NCBI RefSeq assembly: GCF_027596085.1
Contig: NC_072457.1
Span: forward strand, 2,012,471 to 2,076,470
Direction: 5' to 3'
From: Anoplopoma fimbria
Taxonomy: Eukaryota; Chordata; Actinopteri; Perciformes; Anoplopomatidae
DNA: 64,000 nucleotides
Of this stretch, positions 33,416 to 48,061 are shown in pieces. Numbering within the stretch: the first letter of the stretch is position 1; every line of letters begins with the position of its first letter. Under the pieces are notes generated by a model. It was given only the letters and a program-made list of their open reading frames with translations. It ran no database searches and had not been told where the DNA came from. The position numbers were made by a program, and so were the translations under genes.

Positions 33416-34844
33416 ACCCAGTCCTCAGCTTGATTGATCTGTGGTTCTTTCACACCACCTCACTCACTTAGACGTTCTATTCCACAGACCCGGTCACAGT
33501 CGAAGTATAAATTGAGCCTCATTCATCTTGGAAATTAGTTGGAAAACTACAAAAAGAGGAAATAAACGTTTCACAATACTGCAGTGAACATTTGTTTTCC
33601 CAATGTGATTCATAAAAGGTGTTTGGAACAAACCCTCTGCGGGCTGCATCTCAAGCTCCATGTGGGTTTTCCATTTTGAAAGAACACATGGAGGTTGTAG
33701 ACTCAAAGGCACTGCTTGGCACTTTTAATTATTAATGTAAAATACAATATGCTTGAGTGAATAAGGCTTTCAACATACATTTTTTAAAATTGTGCTGTAA
33801 TCTATTGTCTTACGCCATTGTTTTCCTCTTCAAAAGCACCGTGAGATGTTCTGTATTCACCACATGTAATACTGATTGAGCACTTTGCTTTTGCATTTTT
33901 CAAGCGTTTAGAAGATGTGTGTTCCTTTTAATGTTTGAGTCCATGATCGCCATGACTACCGGCTCTGTAAACCACTTATCGAAAATCGTACATGCAGCTG
34001 TTGAGTCATTTAATTCTGTCCTAGACATCAGGAAAGGGGGGGGGTAATTAGATATCACCTTGTTGATGTTTCAGGTGACAATGAGCTGCTACTGTTGACT
34101 GCCTCTGATGAAACAAACCTCTACCACACGCCCATTTAATGAAGTTCAAACGGCAATAACATTTACATGTTCCCTGATGATAATTTGCCACTAAAACTTA
34201 CATTTTTAAAAGGAATTTTTAGCATTTGTGGTTGTCTTTTTCAAGAATATTGACAGTCTGAAAACTGAAAAAAAATATCTTGAGGTGTGCTGCTACCCAA
34301 TTAGGCACGTTATATTAACTAAATGATTCAATTCATTGAATATAATGCTCTCGATTTATCAGTCCGTCTACTTCCCGACCCATACCTAGTGTCATGAGCT
34401 TTTGGTAGTGACAGAACAAACAGGTTCAGTTTTCCTCAAGCAAATGTCCAGAACGTCATCATGTCTTAAACTTTCTTTATATTGAAGAAGTGGCTTTTTT
34501 TCTGTTCCCCTTAGTTCATATTTGATAGGGTACGTCTGCTCAAAAGATTTGTACTTTGTGTCGTTTTTTACGCTTCAAAGCTGTGAACTCATCAGATGGT
34601 TTTGACTTTCCTCTCTTGTCTCATGTCTGAATGTTTCACTCATTGACCTCGAATCACAATGCTTATCGCAATGCACAGATTTTATTGGCTGAGTAGCGTC
34701 ACGTGACAGGACGCATGCAGTTAGTGCATGAGTTTTCGGGGCCGCTAAACATCTACCATAAAGTCTAGATAAAGCTGTGCGGGGTAAACAAAGAAACAGT
34801 CCCTCAGAATTGAATAATTCTCAATCATTTATTGTTAACAGGTT
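33416..34844. other. Unique non-coding sequence, no gene recognised
   Basis: No feature beyond chance frames is visible (33494-33712). Confidence 0.5.
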
Positions 34845-34968
34845 TTGGTCCCGATTGGACGGCGTCTGGGTTTGGATCTTGAACTCAAACATTGCTGAGG
34901 AGAGGGACGTCTGGAAAACCTTGCTGTCCCGCAACCCGTCCATGATAAGTGTAAGATAATGGACCTTG
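34845..34968 (+). mobile_element. LINE 3'-end fragment (degenerate)
   Basis: GAGGAGAGGGACGTCTGGAA, then CCTTGCTGTCCCGCAACCCG, then GATAAGTGTAAGATAATGG corresponds to the end of a fish non-LTR element, whose usual form has CCGCGACCC and GATAAGCGGAAGA-type words. The frame 34777-34959 crosses it. It reads like an exon after a TTAACAG acceptor but is better explained as retrotransposon sequence. Confidence 0.65.
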
Positions 34969-37900
34969 GAACATTTGCTATGAGCATTTTTTTAAATATT
35001 TTTTTAAACAGCTATCAGACGGTTACATTTTACCTGTAACTGTTTCATGAGTGATGATATTATCATAATTTGAGAGGACGGTATCCAAAGAATTCAATCA
35101 TGGATGGTGAAAAGTTTTATTCATAAACATTTTTTTGTCACATTGAGACTGCTGAGACATGTTCCCAGGGTGTGGTGATGGCAACATGAGTGCAGTCTAT
35201 TGCACCATTCTCTTTCTGGTGTAAATTTCACTAATTATTGATGTTTACAGTCTACTAATAAAATAACTGTCTAGTATAGCCAGAGTGGGCAGTTGGCCGT
35301 TAACCCCTTTAACACTTTTTTTTCTGTTCCAATTTTCCAAAATACCGCAACAACAAAGAAGAAAGACACAGAGAAGGCTCTTTTAGATTGTAAAAATATG
35401 TAAATTTCTGTTCATTTTTCCAGAGAGTAAAGGAGTCACATGCAATAATGTGCAACAGAGCTTTTTTTTGCTTGTATTACAGAACATGGAAGTCGACTAC
35501 ATCAGCAATTCCGTTTGTTTACTATTAATATATGTAACCCACTGACAATGGTAACTTTGGCACGTCATATTTCCATAAACTAAATCCACCCACAGGAGAC
35601 CTGACAGGCGAATAAGTAATCTGTTTCAGAGTCAGGCTTTAGATTTCCGGCTGTGATTGAGTGTGTGAGTGGGAGCTTTGAATGTGAGCAGACCTCCAGA
35701 GAGTTTCATACGTTTGCACACTGCACGCCTCTCTATGCTGATTCCTCACACTGGACATAGATCCTAATACCCTCGACATCTTAGGCATTTCATTCACATT
35801 TCTCTGGGTTATGTCCAGCAGTACAGTGATTTGATTTGACAGGAAGACACATGTTTATAAGCTCTTTATATCCTTTGTTTTAATCTTTCATATTATCCCC
35901 TGGAGTTGGATCTGTCTGTGCACATCTGTCTGTTTGGATAGTCAACTATTGTAAAATGTAAGCTGTACCACTGTCAGGGTGGATTCAACTCGGCCGTGCA
36001 GGGGAAACTCATAATGCTATTTATCTGATCTGAAGATAAAAAAAAATCAGTACTCAATATACTCAGGCAGAAGTCAGGCAGGAAACTGTGTTGGATGTTT
36101 GTGATCAGATGGTTTGTGTTAGAATTTTACAGCTGTGCCTTGGTTTCTTTTCCAAGTTTGGCGATCTTAGAAGCTAGTTTATAGTCAGTTAAATCATGTG
36201 GTTGTTCCTGTTTCTGTCTCCAACTGACTCTCAAGGGTAAAATGCAGGCAGGTTGCTCTCATCCAGAATTTGTAGCAATACCTGCAAAAAATAATGCGCT
36301 GTGTTTTTATCCACACAATCATGAACAAAGACTGCTAAATCGCACACCAGGTAGGCAGGAGGGGAAGTGGATGAGTCCAACAAACATCAACCTTTCAGCC
36401 AGGAGGCCGCTCTTTGTTTTCTCAAGTGGCACTTACAAAGTTATTTTAACCCATTCTGTTCCTGAGCCAAAGTAGTTTTGTTGCCTAAACCTAACTAAGT
36501 TTGGTGTAAAGAGAGTAGTTTATTTTGAATAGATCGTATGCATGTAACCAGCGGAATTTGACACAGGTGGCTGGACTTTCGTAAGAGAATGCACGAAAAA
36601 TAAGGACTATCTTTTCTTCGGATATAATACGAAACCTTGTTTGAGGATATGTTGATCCAGGTTGGAATAAACAAGAATTATCTGATTATTTTTTACTTGC
36701 ACGTCTCACCAAACAAATGCACTCTCATTGTCCAAGTCTTTTTCTTTTTTTTTTTCAACAAAACAGGTGTAAACCTGAGATTAAAGCTCAGTCAAAAAGG
36801 CATGAAAAACTGTGTCCCTGGTCGCAGAGAAACGCCTGAGAGGCTGTGATGCAGTCAGCTGGGTGTGTTGTTTCATTAGCTGTTAGCCAAACACACCGTC
36901 CAAAACAATACAAGTGGACAAACTGCGTTCCCCATAGACATACAGCCCATGTTTTACTCTCACTGTGTCTCTGGGTGCAGAGTTGAGAGAGCTGTGTTAT
37001 CACTAGCGGCCCCTTACCAACAGGTTAATAGTAGTGAGTGAGGACTCAGCAGGCAGTCAATGACAGTGCAAAACAGTCAATACAAAGTGTGAGTCACTGC
37101 GACCACGAGAGGTTCTTGAGCATCCAGCTATGACAAATTATTAAGAAGCTAACTGCAGCAAAATGAGAGAATAATCGTGGACAGACGGACACGCACACAG
37201 ATATATGTGAGTGATCGCATTGTCCTCCTGTTGGACTGTTCATCTGGAATATTTCAATTAGTTAACCTCGTGTCTAGTGATTAATGTTCTGCAATAAATG
37301 TGCAGCGGGACAGTTATTACTGCAACAAAGGACCGACAGTGTGAACAAAGACCATGATGCAAAGCAGAGCAGCTTGTTGCGTTACCCTGTACGGATTTCA
37401 TAACAAAAGGCATTAATCACAGCAGAGAGAGCTTTTTATGTAAGAAACAATATTTCAGAACGCATGATAGTCTCACTGCACCTTTTACTGAGAAAGCCCA
37501 CACACAGTGTTTTGTATTCATTTGTTCTATTCTCATGGATGTTCTATTCTCCTGTCATCTCCTGAACTTCAAACTCTTCAAAAACACATAAAAAGGGCGA
37601 GTCAAATTCAGAGTATAAAGCCAATGTGCAGTTTGTGTTGTCATGCATGTGTGCACACACACAAAAAGACCTTGGTTGTTAATGCAGTCGACTTTGAAGT
37701 TTTCCAACAGATTCTGCAAACTGTCAGGAGAAATGACTTCATTGAATCAAGTCAGATGAAGCACAGATACAGAGGAACTACTAAAAACACCAACGTATGA
37801 ATCACAGTCAATCATCATCAGCATCATGAGACTTTCTTTTACATTTCAAAGAGTTGTGGTTACATCATGTTTGTTAGGGATCAATATTTTTTATGGGAAT

Positions 37901-40285
37901 TAAACAAATTAGCAACAAAAAACTTAGTTAGGTTCAATAAAAAATATGGTTTGGGTCAGTAAAGTGAAAGTGTAACTTTAAGTTGGGAACAAAAAAAAAC
38001 CAACAATACATTTTTGGTTTCCAGCCCAGTTTCACGGCCGCTTGTGCACAAAGTCAAGAAATGCAATCTATTGGTTTTGTGTTCAGGGACACGAATTGAC
38101 TTTTCTTTGTGTCATTGGCAAAAATAATGCCAATGAAAAGTAATTTAGGAATTCTTATTCCTGGTGGACACACAAATGACATTAATCCATGTGACTAAGC
38201 AACAGTCAGAGCAAGTGATGTACATTAATATATCCAAAGAGACGTTGGGGTAAGGGATAACGGTTAGGGGGGTTCAACAGCAACACAAAAGGCCATCTTC
38301 ATTTTCTGAAATGTTCGAATTCTTTTTCTGGGCAGAGACTATTTCAGAATCCTGTTAACATACTCTTAATACACTATTTAAGTACCAATCTTGTAGACAC
38401 CTTATTTACCACTAGTAACAGTGATATTACAGGTCCCACATTACTGGGGGAAGCAAAACAAACCATTATCATTTTAATAAAGAAGTCAGGCAATAATTGG
38501 TGTTCCTCCATCGTTCTATGAGCAATCCGCTGCACACGGCGTGGGATTGTGAAAACGGTGGAAGTGGTTGGTTACCTGGCTCTGCAGCGTGTTGCCTGCA
38601 GCTCTTCATCTAGCAGCTCACTCTTGACTGTTCCGTTACTTCTCAAACTGATCCGCCGTCAATAAAGGACCAAAATGATCATATTCTTGTACGGTTGTGT
38701 AGGTGCATTTTTCATGAACGACTGCGGCCATGTAATAACTTCATAATGAGAGTCAATGCTTTTAGCTAATGCAGCATTTTTTTTTTTGGAATGCTGCCAC
38801 AGACACACAGTTCATGAAACTGAAAATATATACATTTCAATTAATGGCCTAATCACCATGAGTCATTCTGCAAAAGAGACTCAAGGGACATTTCTTTTAA
38901 TGAAGATCTTCGGGATTATACACTGTTGTTATTAAATTGTCATTTCTAAAGCATTATGTTTGTTCTGGGATGCTTCAGCAGGGAAACCACAGAGAGAGTT
39001 TTAGAATCTTCCCTGCAAACCAGAAGACTCTCAGTAATTCTCATCGGTCGCTCAGACAGCAATAACAATAATACCCAGAGAAGGCAGATGAGTGCCAAGC
39101 CGAACCATTTTACTGGAATAACTTTCCCTCAGCGGCTCGCTGTGTGCATTCCTGACCACTGGCAGGTACAATAAAACTATGCACATAGCTCTAGGAGCTA
39201 ATTATGCTGGTGCTGTTAATCTGTCTGGCTTCCTGTTTGTGTTGGATTGTCTTGTTTGTTTGGACTTGAGATGTCTGCCCTTTGGCTTTAGCCTTGGCAG
39301 TGAGCTGTAAAAGGAGAAAAAAAACATTTCAGGGTTTTATAAGGTCTGCGGAGACAGAGAGAGTTTGTTCAGTGTTGTTTCTCATCACAGTCACAAGTAC
39401 AAACTCTAAAACTCCATCTGAAAATGCAACAACAAATATATCCATGCATAACAATTGTCCATATATTAAAATGACCATTTACTGTACATTTCGGGATAAG
39501 ATTTATGAGTTTTATTCATGTCACCCTTTATTATCCCTAGACTTTTCATCCAGCGCAATCATTATTAATCAATATCCAATACATTGGTTTAGATTAAATA
39601 CCTGCAATCCTAATAATTATGTCAACATGGTCTTTGTGACAAGATGTCAAAGTGGCGGCTATTTCATATGTGCTGTTGGCAAAAACGGTGAAAACTTCCG
39701 TACTTTTTTTGTAACATTTAAAAGAATAGTTTTAAATTTGATGACAATTGAATAGAAACCCAGCTATAGTAGGCAGAAGGTTTGCAGTGGAAATGTCTCT
39801 GCTCAACGTTTGTTGATAGAAAATAATATTTCATGCTTCCAATTGGATTCACGTATTGCCCCATCGGAATCATATCAGAGTTCTGTAGTCAAAGTTATGA
39901 GCAGCCATGTCGTAGCTTTTGGCAGAGCTACGGTGGCTACGTACGTGTCAATGCAGAAGTGTTAATTAAAGTTAATGCCCAGACACAAAAGAGTCCCAAG
40001 AGCCCAGAGCCATGAAACTCAAATCAAGATATAAAGTGCTGTAGTAAATGAAAAGGCCTAATAAACTGGCTTTTAAGCAGTCGTTCCTCGTTTAGCCCAT
40101 CAGAGTTAGATAACAGCTCTTTTTCCATCCGTGATACCTAACTGTGTTCACCTGTTTTTAACATCAGTCACTGTTTAGATGGGAGGAATGAAAATCAGAA
40201 TCGCTCATGTTGAACATGACTGGGACTTATCTGTATCCTCTGCCAGTCTGACTGCGGTGATCAAAGTCAAAGTCAGATTTTGTTT
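34969..40285. other. Long unique non-coding region
   Basis: No gene is recognised in about 5.3 kb. The words GTTGCCTAAACCTAACTAAG at 36480 and CTATTGGTTTTGTGTTCAGG at about 38070 are short matches to dispersed fish repeats whose borders I cannot set. The 157-codon frame 39282-39755 is the longest repeat-free open frame in this region. It has no signal peptide, domain or splice context that I recognise and is probably chance. Confidence 0.5.
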
Positions 40286-40515
40286 TAAATGGTAAGTTGA
40301 GGTTTTTATAGCACCTCTTCTAGTTTTCTGACCACTCAGCCCTTCACACTACATCCCATCATTCACCCATTCACACACTGATGGCAGAGGCTACCATGCA
40401 GCGTGTCCCCATCAGGAATGAATTCATTCAAATCCATTCACACAGCAATTGGGGGCAATGTTGGATCCGGCGTCTTGCCCAAGGACTCTTCGATGTGATC
40501 GAACAGCTGATCTTT
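40286..40515 (-). mobile_element. tRNA-derived SINE, head lost
   Basis: On the minus strand it contains CAGCTGTTCGATCACATCG (remnant of box B), GTCCTTGGGCAAGACG, CCATTCACACACTGATGGC (read on plus) and TAAATGGTAAG at the 3' end. The tRNA-like head has been replaced by other sequence. Confidence 0.75.
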
Positions 40516-41186
40516 GGATTTGAAAACCAAGCCATGACATGAAACTTCAACAAAATGCGCGATACATAATGTTCACATGTACACATTATATGACATATAT
40601 TTAGTTAAAGTTTGTGGACTTGAAAGTTTCTCAAGGAGACTGAATTAGTCTAATATTTTCTCTTCCCTCTCTCCAGCCCCCCCTCCCAGTGTCCTCATCC
40701 CAGACTGCTGCCAAGGGAATCCAATTAGGAACGTTTCAACATGGCTGACAAACGCTCTTCGCACCAGCTGCCCTTCTTCCCTTTGTTGGATTGAGCTCCT
40801 ATATGGACGGATGGAGGGAGGAATTAAGTGAGAAGCAATTACCTTTTTCCCTCGGCATGTAGACGCCCACTCGCATATGATCACACGTTGGTGCCCGCAC
40901 ACTTATAAAAATGAACAGATAGATCCGTGCATTCGGGCATGTATAGAGACTGGCCGACGTTCACCACCCACAGCCTCGTGCATCTAAGAACAACGCTGAC
41001 ACACACTCGTCTTAACCTCACATGCGTGTTGTTACAAACAGCAGACAGACCGACGCAGATGTAAACCTTGCAGTAACCATGACGGCGCAACGGCGAGAGG
41101 GAAAAATCAATTTTCTCCAGATGACCAATTCTTTTTTTCTTATAGATTATCCTCAAGCTACTGCAGCAGCCAGGAGCTTCAGTTCA

Positions 41187-41192
<6 letters not shown>
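40516..41192. other. Unique non-coding sequence, no gene recognised
   Basis: Short overlapping minus frames (40645-40902, 40881-41156) lack any domain. Confidence 0.5.

Positions 41193-41283
<91 letters not shown>
41193..41283 (+). repeat. (CA)n microsatellite, about 45 units
   Basis: An uninterrupted CA array, the source of the Thr-His run in frame 41022-41324. Confidence 0.98.
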
Positions 41284-41285
<2 letters not shown>

Positions 41286-42029
41286 ATACATGCACTGCCC
41301 ATGAATCTCTTACTTGTAGCCTGATTAGTTTCCATAAATTGTTTGCGTCCCTCTCTGCTATGTGTGTCTCATTGATTTACAGAGTGAATCGAGAGCCACT
41401 TTCATGGCCAACTACTGCACAACTCTCATTCTTTGCAGAGGGATCGATGGACGCTTCATACAGAGACCATGTGCCGGAATACAAATGTAAAGACTTGACT
41501 GGACAACTCATTACAAACAGAACTCCAAGACATGATTGAGAGTGTGTGGCTTTGAATTAAACAAGCAAGATGCACATTCGAGTGTTTAAGGGATAATGCA
41601 GCAGTTATTCAAGCAGACACAGAGATTTTGAAAAACCTTTTCATGCCACAAAGGTGATATTTAACAATGTGCAATACTGGGCTGTGTGTTTTTAAAGAAG
41701 TTCAGACAGCAGAGGCAGGTTTCTAAATGGTTCTAAAGTTTAACAATTTAAAAAAAAAATTGCCTCTTGAGTAGATTTCCCTTTCGTGATTCATTTCCAG
41801 TTGCGAGCCAGCATTGATTGCGCTGAAGATTTGAAGTCGGTGCAATCAAAGAGGGAGGACTGAAGAGAGGTGTCGTTCAGATTCACTTATATGCATGGAT
41901 TCATTACCTAATGAATCATTAACATAGTATCTCCTGGTATATTCTCTCACTCTTTAGGTTATTCAGTACCTACTCATAAACAATTCATTAATCATCAGGT
42001 TGTTCCTTGCTCCTTCATTAGTAACTTCT
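41284..42029. other. Unique non-coding sequence, no gene recognised
   Basis: Nothing else is visible. The frame 41339-41539 is short and unrecognised. Confidence 0.5.
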
Positions 42030-42200
42030 TTTATTTATTTTTTTATTGCTTATTTATAATACTTGTTTTTTTTTTATTTTCATTTTTTTTTTTATCTTGT
42101 CTTCTTCTACTATGTCTCTTGTGTGCACTTTACTCTATGCTGCTGTAAGCCTGCAAATTTCCCCGCTGCGGGACTAATAAAGGATTATCTTATCTTCTCA
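42030..42200 (+). mobile_element. LINE 3' end, second copy of the (TCTTA)n family
   Basis: TATTGCTTATTTATAATACTT, a T-rich block, CTACTATGTCTCTTGTGTGC, ACTTTACTC and GGGACTAATAAAGGATTATC, ending CTTATCTT. It matches 14010-14165 closely, but the pentamer tail has only about two units here. Confidence 0.85.
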
Positions 42201-42406
42201 TATTTGTGTGTGCCGCATTATAAAGTTGAACCTTTATTACATACAAGCAGGTAATGCCGGTTAACCTCTGGGGGCAGCAGCACATTTACAGGGGTGGAGA
42301 TTACATTTAGGCCATTTGGTTTTGCTTCCTTTGCTCTCCACAGGAGCTGTTCCTGCACAAGACAGAACAACCGGTTCTGCAGAGTGAAGCTGATGAGGAA
42401 GTGTCT

Positions 42407-42838
42407 TAAAACCTGCATTCTCTCTACTGTCCACCAGGGGGCGACTCCTCTGGTTGTATAGAAGTCTATGAGAAAATGACTCTACTTCTCTCTTGATTTA
42501 TTCCCTCAGTAAACATTGTAAACATGAGTTTATGGTCTCAATCTCTAGTTTCAAGTCTTCTTCAATACAGCATGATGTTCATTTAGTAAATGATGCTCCA
42601 TTTAGAGTCAAACAGACCATAAAGCAGGGGATGCTTTAGGGCGGGGCTACACACTGATTGACAGGTCGACACCAGAGACGTATACAGTGTCTCTACCTAT
42701 CTCCTCCACATTCCAAATATGGTAACTTCCGTTTATCTGTTGCAAAAACACCAACATGGCGACGGCCGAAATCCAGGATCTCAAACCAATGAGTGACGAC
42801 ACGTTGCAAACGTCCACTTCTTACATACAGTCTATGAC
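42407..42838 (-). repeat. Family A repeat, full-length reference copy
   Basis: It runs from AAAACCTGCATTCTCTCTAC to CATACAGTCTATG, about 432 bp, with both family termini. On the minus strand the order is: ACTGTATGTAAGAAGTGGACG terminus, CCAATGAG-type block, GCCGTCGCCATGTTGG, TACCATATTTGGAATG, CCTGTCAATCAGTG, GCCCCGCCCTAAAGCATCC, the GACTCTAAATGGAGCATC block, the GTTTACTGAGGGAATAAATC block, and the CTCF-like terminus. It has no long frame, no obvious terminal inverted repeats and no box A/B. Its mechanism of spread is unknown to me. Confidence 0.88.
42429..42445 (+). promoter_or_regulatory. CTCF-like core motif inside family A (forward)
   Basis: GTCCACCAGGGGGCGAC, identical to that at 13488-13504. 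Confidence 0.5.
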
Positions 42839-43028
42839 CCGCACGCAGCCAAAGCCAGCTCAAACATGATTGGTCAATACTACTCAGAACACAAATGGAA
42901 ACACTTGACTTTTTCTGTTTTGGCCTCACACACCCAAGCAGCAGGTCCTCACAGTGAAAAAAAAGTAGAAATCCTCAAAACTTCTCTTTGTGTTTCTTGT
43001 TCATCTAGAGTCAAGATGTAAAAAGGAA

Positions 43029-43030
<2 letters not shown>

Positions 43031-43124
<94 letters not shown>
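43031..43124 (+). repeat. (CA)n microsatellite, about 47 units
   Basis: An uninterrupted CA array. The minus frame 42949-43197 reads it as Cys-Val. Confidence 0.98.
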
Positions 43125-43127
<3 letters not shown>

Positions 43128-43179
43128 TTGAGTTTGAGTTAATAATGTTAATGTGTGAACGCCAACTTATTAGGGTAAA

Positions 43180-43226
43180 TTTCCATCTATCCATCATCTT
43201 CTGCTTATCCGGGACTAAGTTGCGTG
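43180..43226 (-). mobile_element. LINE 3' terminus fragment
   Basis: CCATCTATCCATCATCTTCTG followed by CTTATCCGGGACTAAG is the reverse of the GGATAAGC(G/A)GAAGATGATGG end of a common fish non-LTR element, related to the fragment at 34845-34968. Confidence 0.7.
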
Positions 43227-45783
<2,557 letters not shown>

Positions 45784-46005
45784 AAAGCGTCCTTTTGGAT
45801 TTTAACGCATCATAGCTCTGTTCAGTCTGTCACCTACTAAGCGGAAGTCATGAAATCAAAAAATCCCTTTTGTCCAAAAAGCGTCCTTTTGGATCCAAAA
45901 ATCCCAAAGCGTCCTTTTGGATTTTAACGCATCATAGCTCAGTTTAGTTTGTCACTTTCTAAGCCAAAGTCATGAAATCAAAAATCCCTTTTGTCCCGAA
46001 TGCTT
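45784..46005 (+). repeat. Tandem duplication of about 122 bp
   Basis: AAAGCGTCCTTTTGGATTTT, then AACGCATCATAGCTC and GTCATGAAATCAAAAA(A)TCCC, occurs at 45784 and again at 45906. A short third start (AAAGCGTCCTTTTGGATCC) lies between them at about 45878. The copies differ by several substitutions, so the duplication is not brand new. Confidence 0.85.
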
Positions 46006-46762
46006 CCCCAGGAAGATCTCCATCTGTACCTGCAGTACTGCAACAGTACCATCATGTTTACAGTGTGTCGGCATTGACTTGGTACCCAAGCATCTGTTGT
46101 TTATGACATCCTTAGAAGACATAACAATTCTGTTGTACTTCAGGATGGTTGGTAATGTGAGTGGGAAATTAGTAGACCACCATGCAGGAGTTGATTTTTA
46201 CAGAAAAACAAAATAATTTAGACCTGCCCGAAAAAGGATAAACATCAACTGTTCTGATTAGGTTTGTTCATTAAGGGTCTTCTGCATACAAATAATTAAG
46301 AACAACTGCTGACACACACATCGCTGAGAGTGAAAAACAGACCAAGCAGTTTGCTGTCTTCCATGGTCTTTTATACACTGTCACCTGCTGTCTGTAGCCA
46401 ATCAGAGCGGCCCTCTGGAATTACTGCCACTTAAACACAGCTGGCATCAATCTCCTCTCATTTGGAGCCAATTGGCAGTCAAATGTAGTTTTGACAAAAT
46501 ACTATAATCAAGTGTTTCCTCCCAAGAGGCCTAAGCAGAACATACATATTGTAAGTTAGGTTGATATACAAGTAAACATTTAGTTGTTTGAAACTAACAT
46601 CAAAGCAGGAAAAAACACCCACAAAGACATCTTAAAGGGGAAGTGCACTGTTCTTCTTAAAGGGTCGGGCTGGAGAAGCTATTTGAGTCACCATACAGAA
46701 CCCTTGTGTGAGCAGTATGATTAAATATACGTTTTATATGTCCGTCTCTATCTCTCTCCATC

Positions 46763-46766
<4 letters not shown>
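46006..46766. other. Unique non-coding sequence, no gene recognised
   Basis: No supported feature. Confidence 0.5.

Positions 46767-46837
<71 letters not shown>
46767..46837 (+). repeat. (AC)n microsatellite, about 35 units
   Basis: An uninterrupted AC array followed shortly by a small TATATATAT run (46851-46860). Confidence 0.98.
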
Positions 46838-46839
<2 letters not shown>

Positions 46840-47049
46840 GACGTGTACACATATATATATTTGGTGTATATGTACATAATGCATATTTACTAAATTCCTC
46901 ATTTTAGTCATTTGCCATACTGCCAATCACAAATGTTTATCAATTTATTTCATATTATTTCATGTTTCTACATTATTGAGAGGATTTCTTTAGTCTCTCA
47001 GTGGTTCTCAACATGGCGACAGCTGAGCCGGCGGCTCGCAGCTAACAGC

Positions 47050-47095
47050 AAACCAGTGGACAAACCAGTGGACAAACCAGTGGACAAACCAGTGG
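47050..47095 (+). repeat. 12-bp minisatellite, about 4 copies
   Basis: The unit AAACCAGTGGAC is perfectly repeated. Because 12 is a multiple of three, the frame 46912-47115 shows a Pro-Val-Asp-Lys repeat. There is no other sign of coding. Confidence 0.95.
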
Positions 47096-47913
47096 TGCAC
47101 GCTCACATGCACTAACATGCCGGATATGTCCAACAAACAAGGAGAAGGAGAAGCTCTGATAACCACCGTACAGAGGGACAGAGACATCATTCTCTGCTCA
47201 GGTTGACATCACTCCACTATATCTTTTGGTAGATTATAATTAATTTCTGTTATTTTATAGCTCCAAATATCAAATTTAGCACTTTTCATGTCTTTTATTT
47301 TGCTTCTACTTGCTTGATTTCCTTTTTTTCTTATACACATTTGATGATGATCATTGTTGGAGGGAGCCAACGTCTGCTTCTCCGTGATTGCATGATGATC
47401 ATAAAAAACGTATTGTATCTAGTAATAAAAATACAAGCTAACAGTGATGCATAAAAGAACGAATAAAAGTTGGGGTTTTTTTATGTAGGGAAATGACATA
47501 ACAGATATTTTCTTGGATCCCTGGCGGGCTGTTAAAAGCAGCGGTGGATTCCATCATGGGCTTTCTTTGGTGGCGGGCTGCGGTGTGAGCTTTCTCTCCG
47601 CGGGCAGGAGAAACAAGTTGAAAAGAGGAGAAGACGCTTCTTCATTTGGGAATCCATCATTCTGACGCAAATCCAAACATAATCGTAAAAGTGCGATGTA
47701 GGTAACAGCTCGGTCCGCCTCTTACCCGCCCGTCTGAATAATGCAGCGCTAAAAGAATGACGCATGGATAGAGGCCTGCACATGTAGAGCACAAACACAC
47801 GCATACCTCTGGCCCAGGCCGATTTCCTTTTAATGCATTTTCTCTGTCCCATACATGCACATTGTCTTTTACACACACATAAACACACTGTATTCCATTT
47901 CTTACCTGTTCTT
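47096..47913. other. Unique non-coding sequence
   Basis: No gene is recognised. The stretch 47520-47790 is relatively GC-rich and non-repetitive (GGTGGCGGGCTGCGG, CTCCGCGGGCAGG), with overlapping frames on the minus strand at 47532-47888 and 47657-48031 that carry no domain. Confidence 0.45.
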
Positions 47914-47949
47914 CACACACACGCACACACACACACACACACACACACG
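47914..47949 (+). repeat. (CA)n microsatellite, interrupted
   Basis: CA units broken by CG steps (CACGCACAC). Confidence 0.9.
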
Positions 47950-48036
47950 CCCTTCCCTTGAGCTTGAAAAGTGTGAAATCCCCGTTCGAGGTGAGAATTG
48001 AATGTTCATTATTCATGAAGAGAGCCTTCACTCAGC

Positions 48037-48061
48037 GCACACACACACACACACACACACA
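48037..48061 (+). repeat. Short (CA)n microsatellite
   Basis: About 12 CA units. Confidence 0.95.

Noticed and set aside
34777..34959. Possible exon after a TTATTGTTAACAG acceptor
   Set aside because: The sequence matches the 3' end of a common fish LINE, so the apparent coding signal comes from the retrotransposon.
39282..39755. 157-codon plus-strand frame
   Set aside because: Composition is AT-driven (Asn, Ile, Phe, Thr). I see no domain, no splice context and no neighbouring coding sequence, so it was not called a gene.
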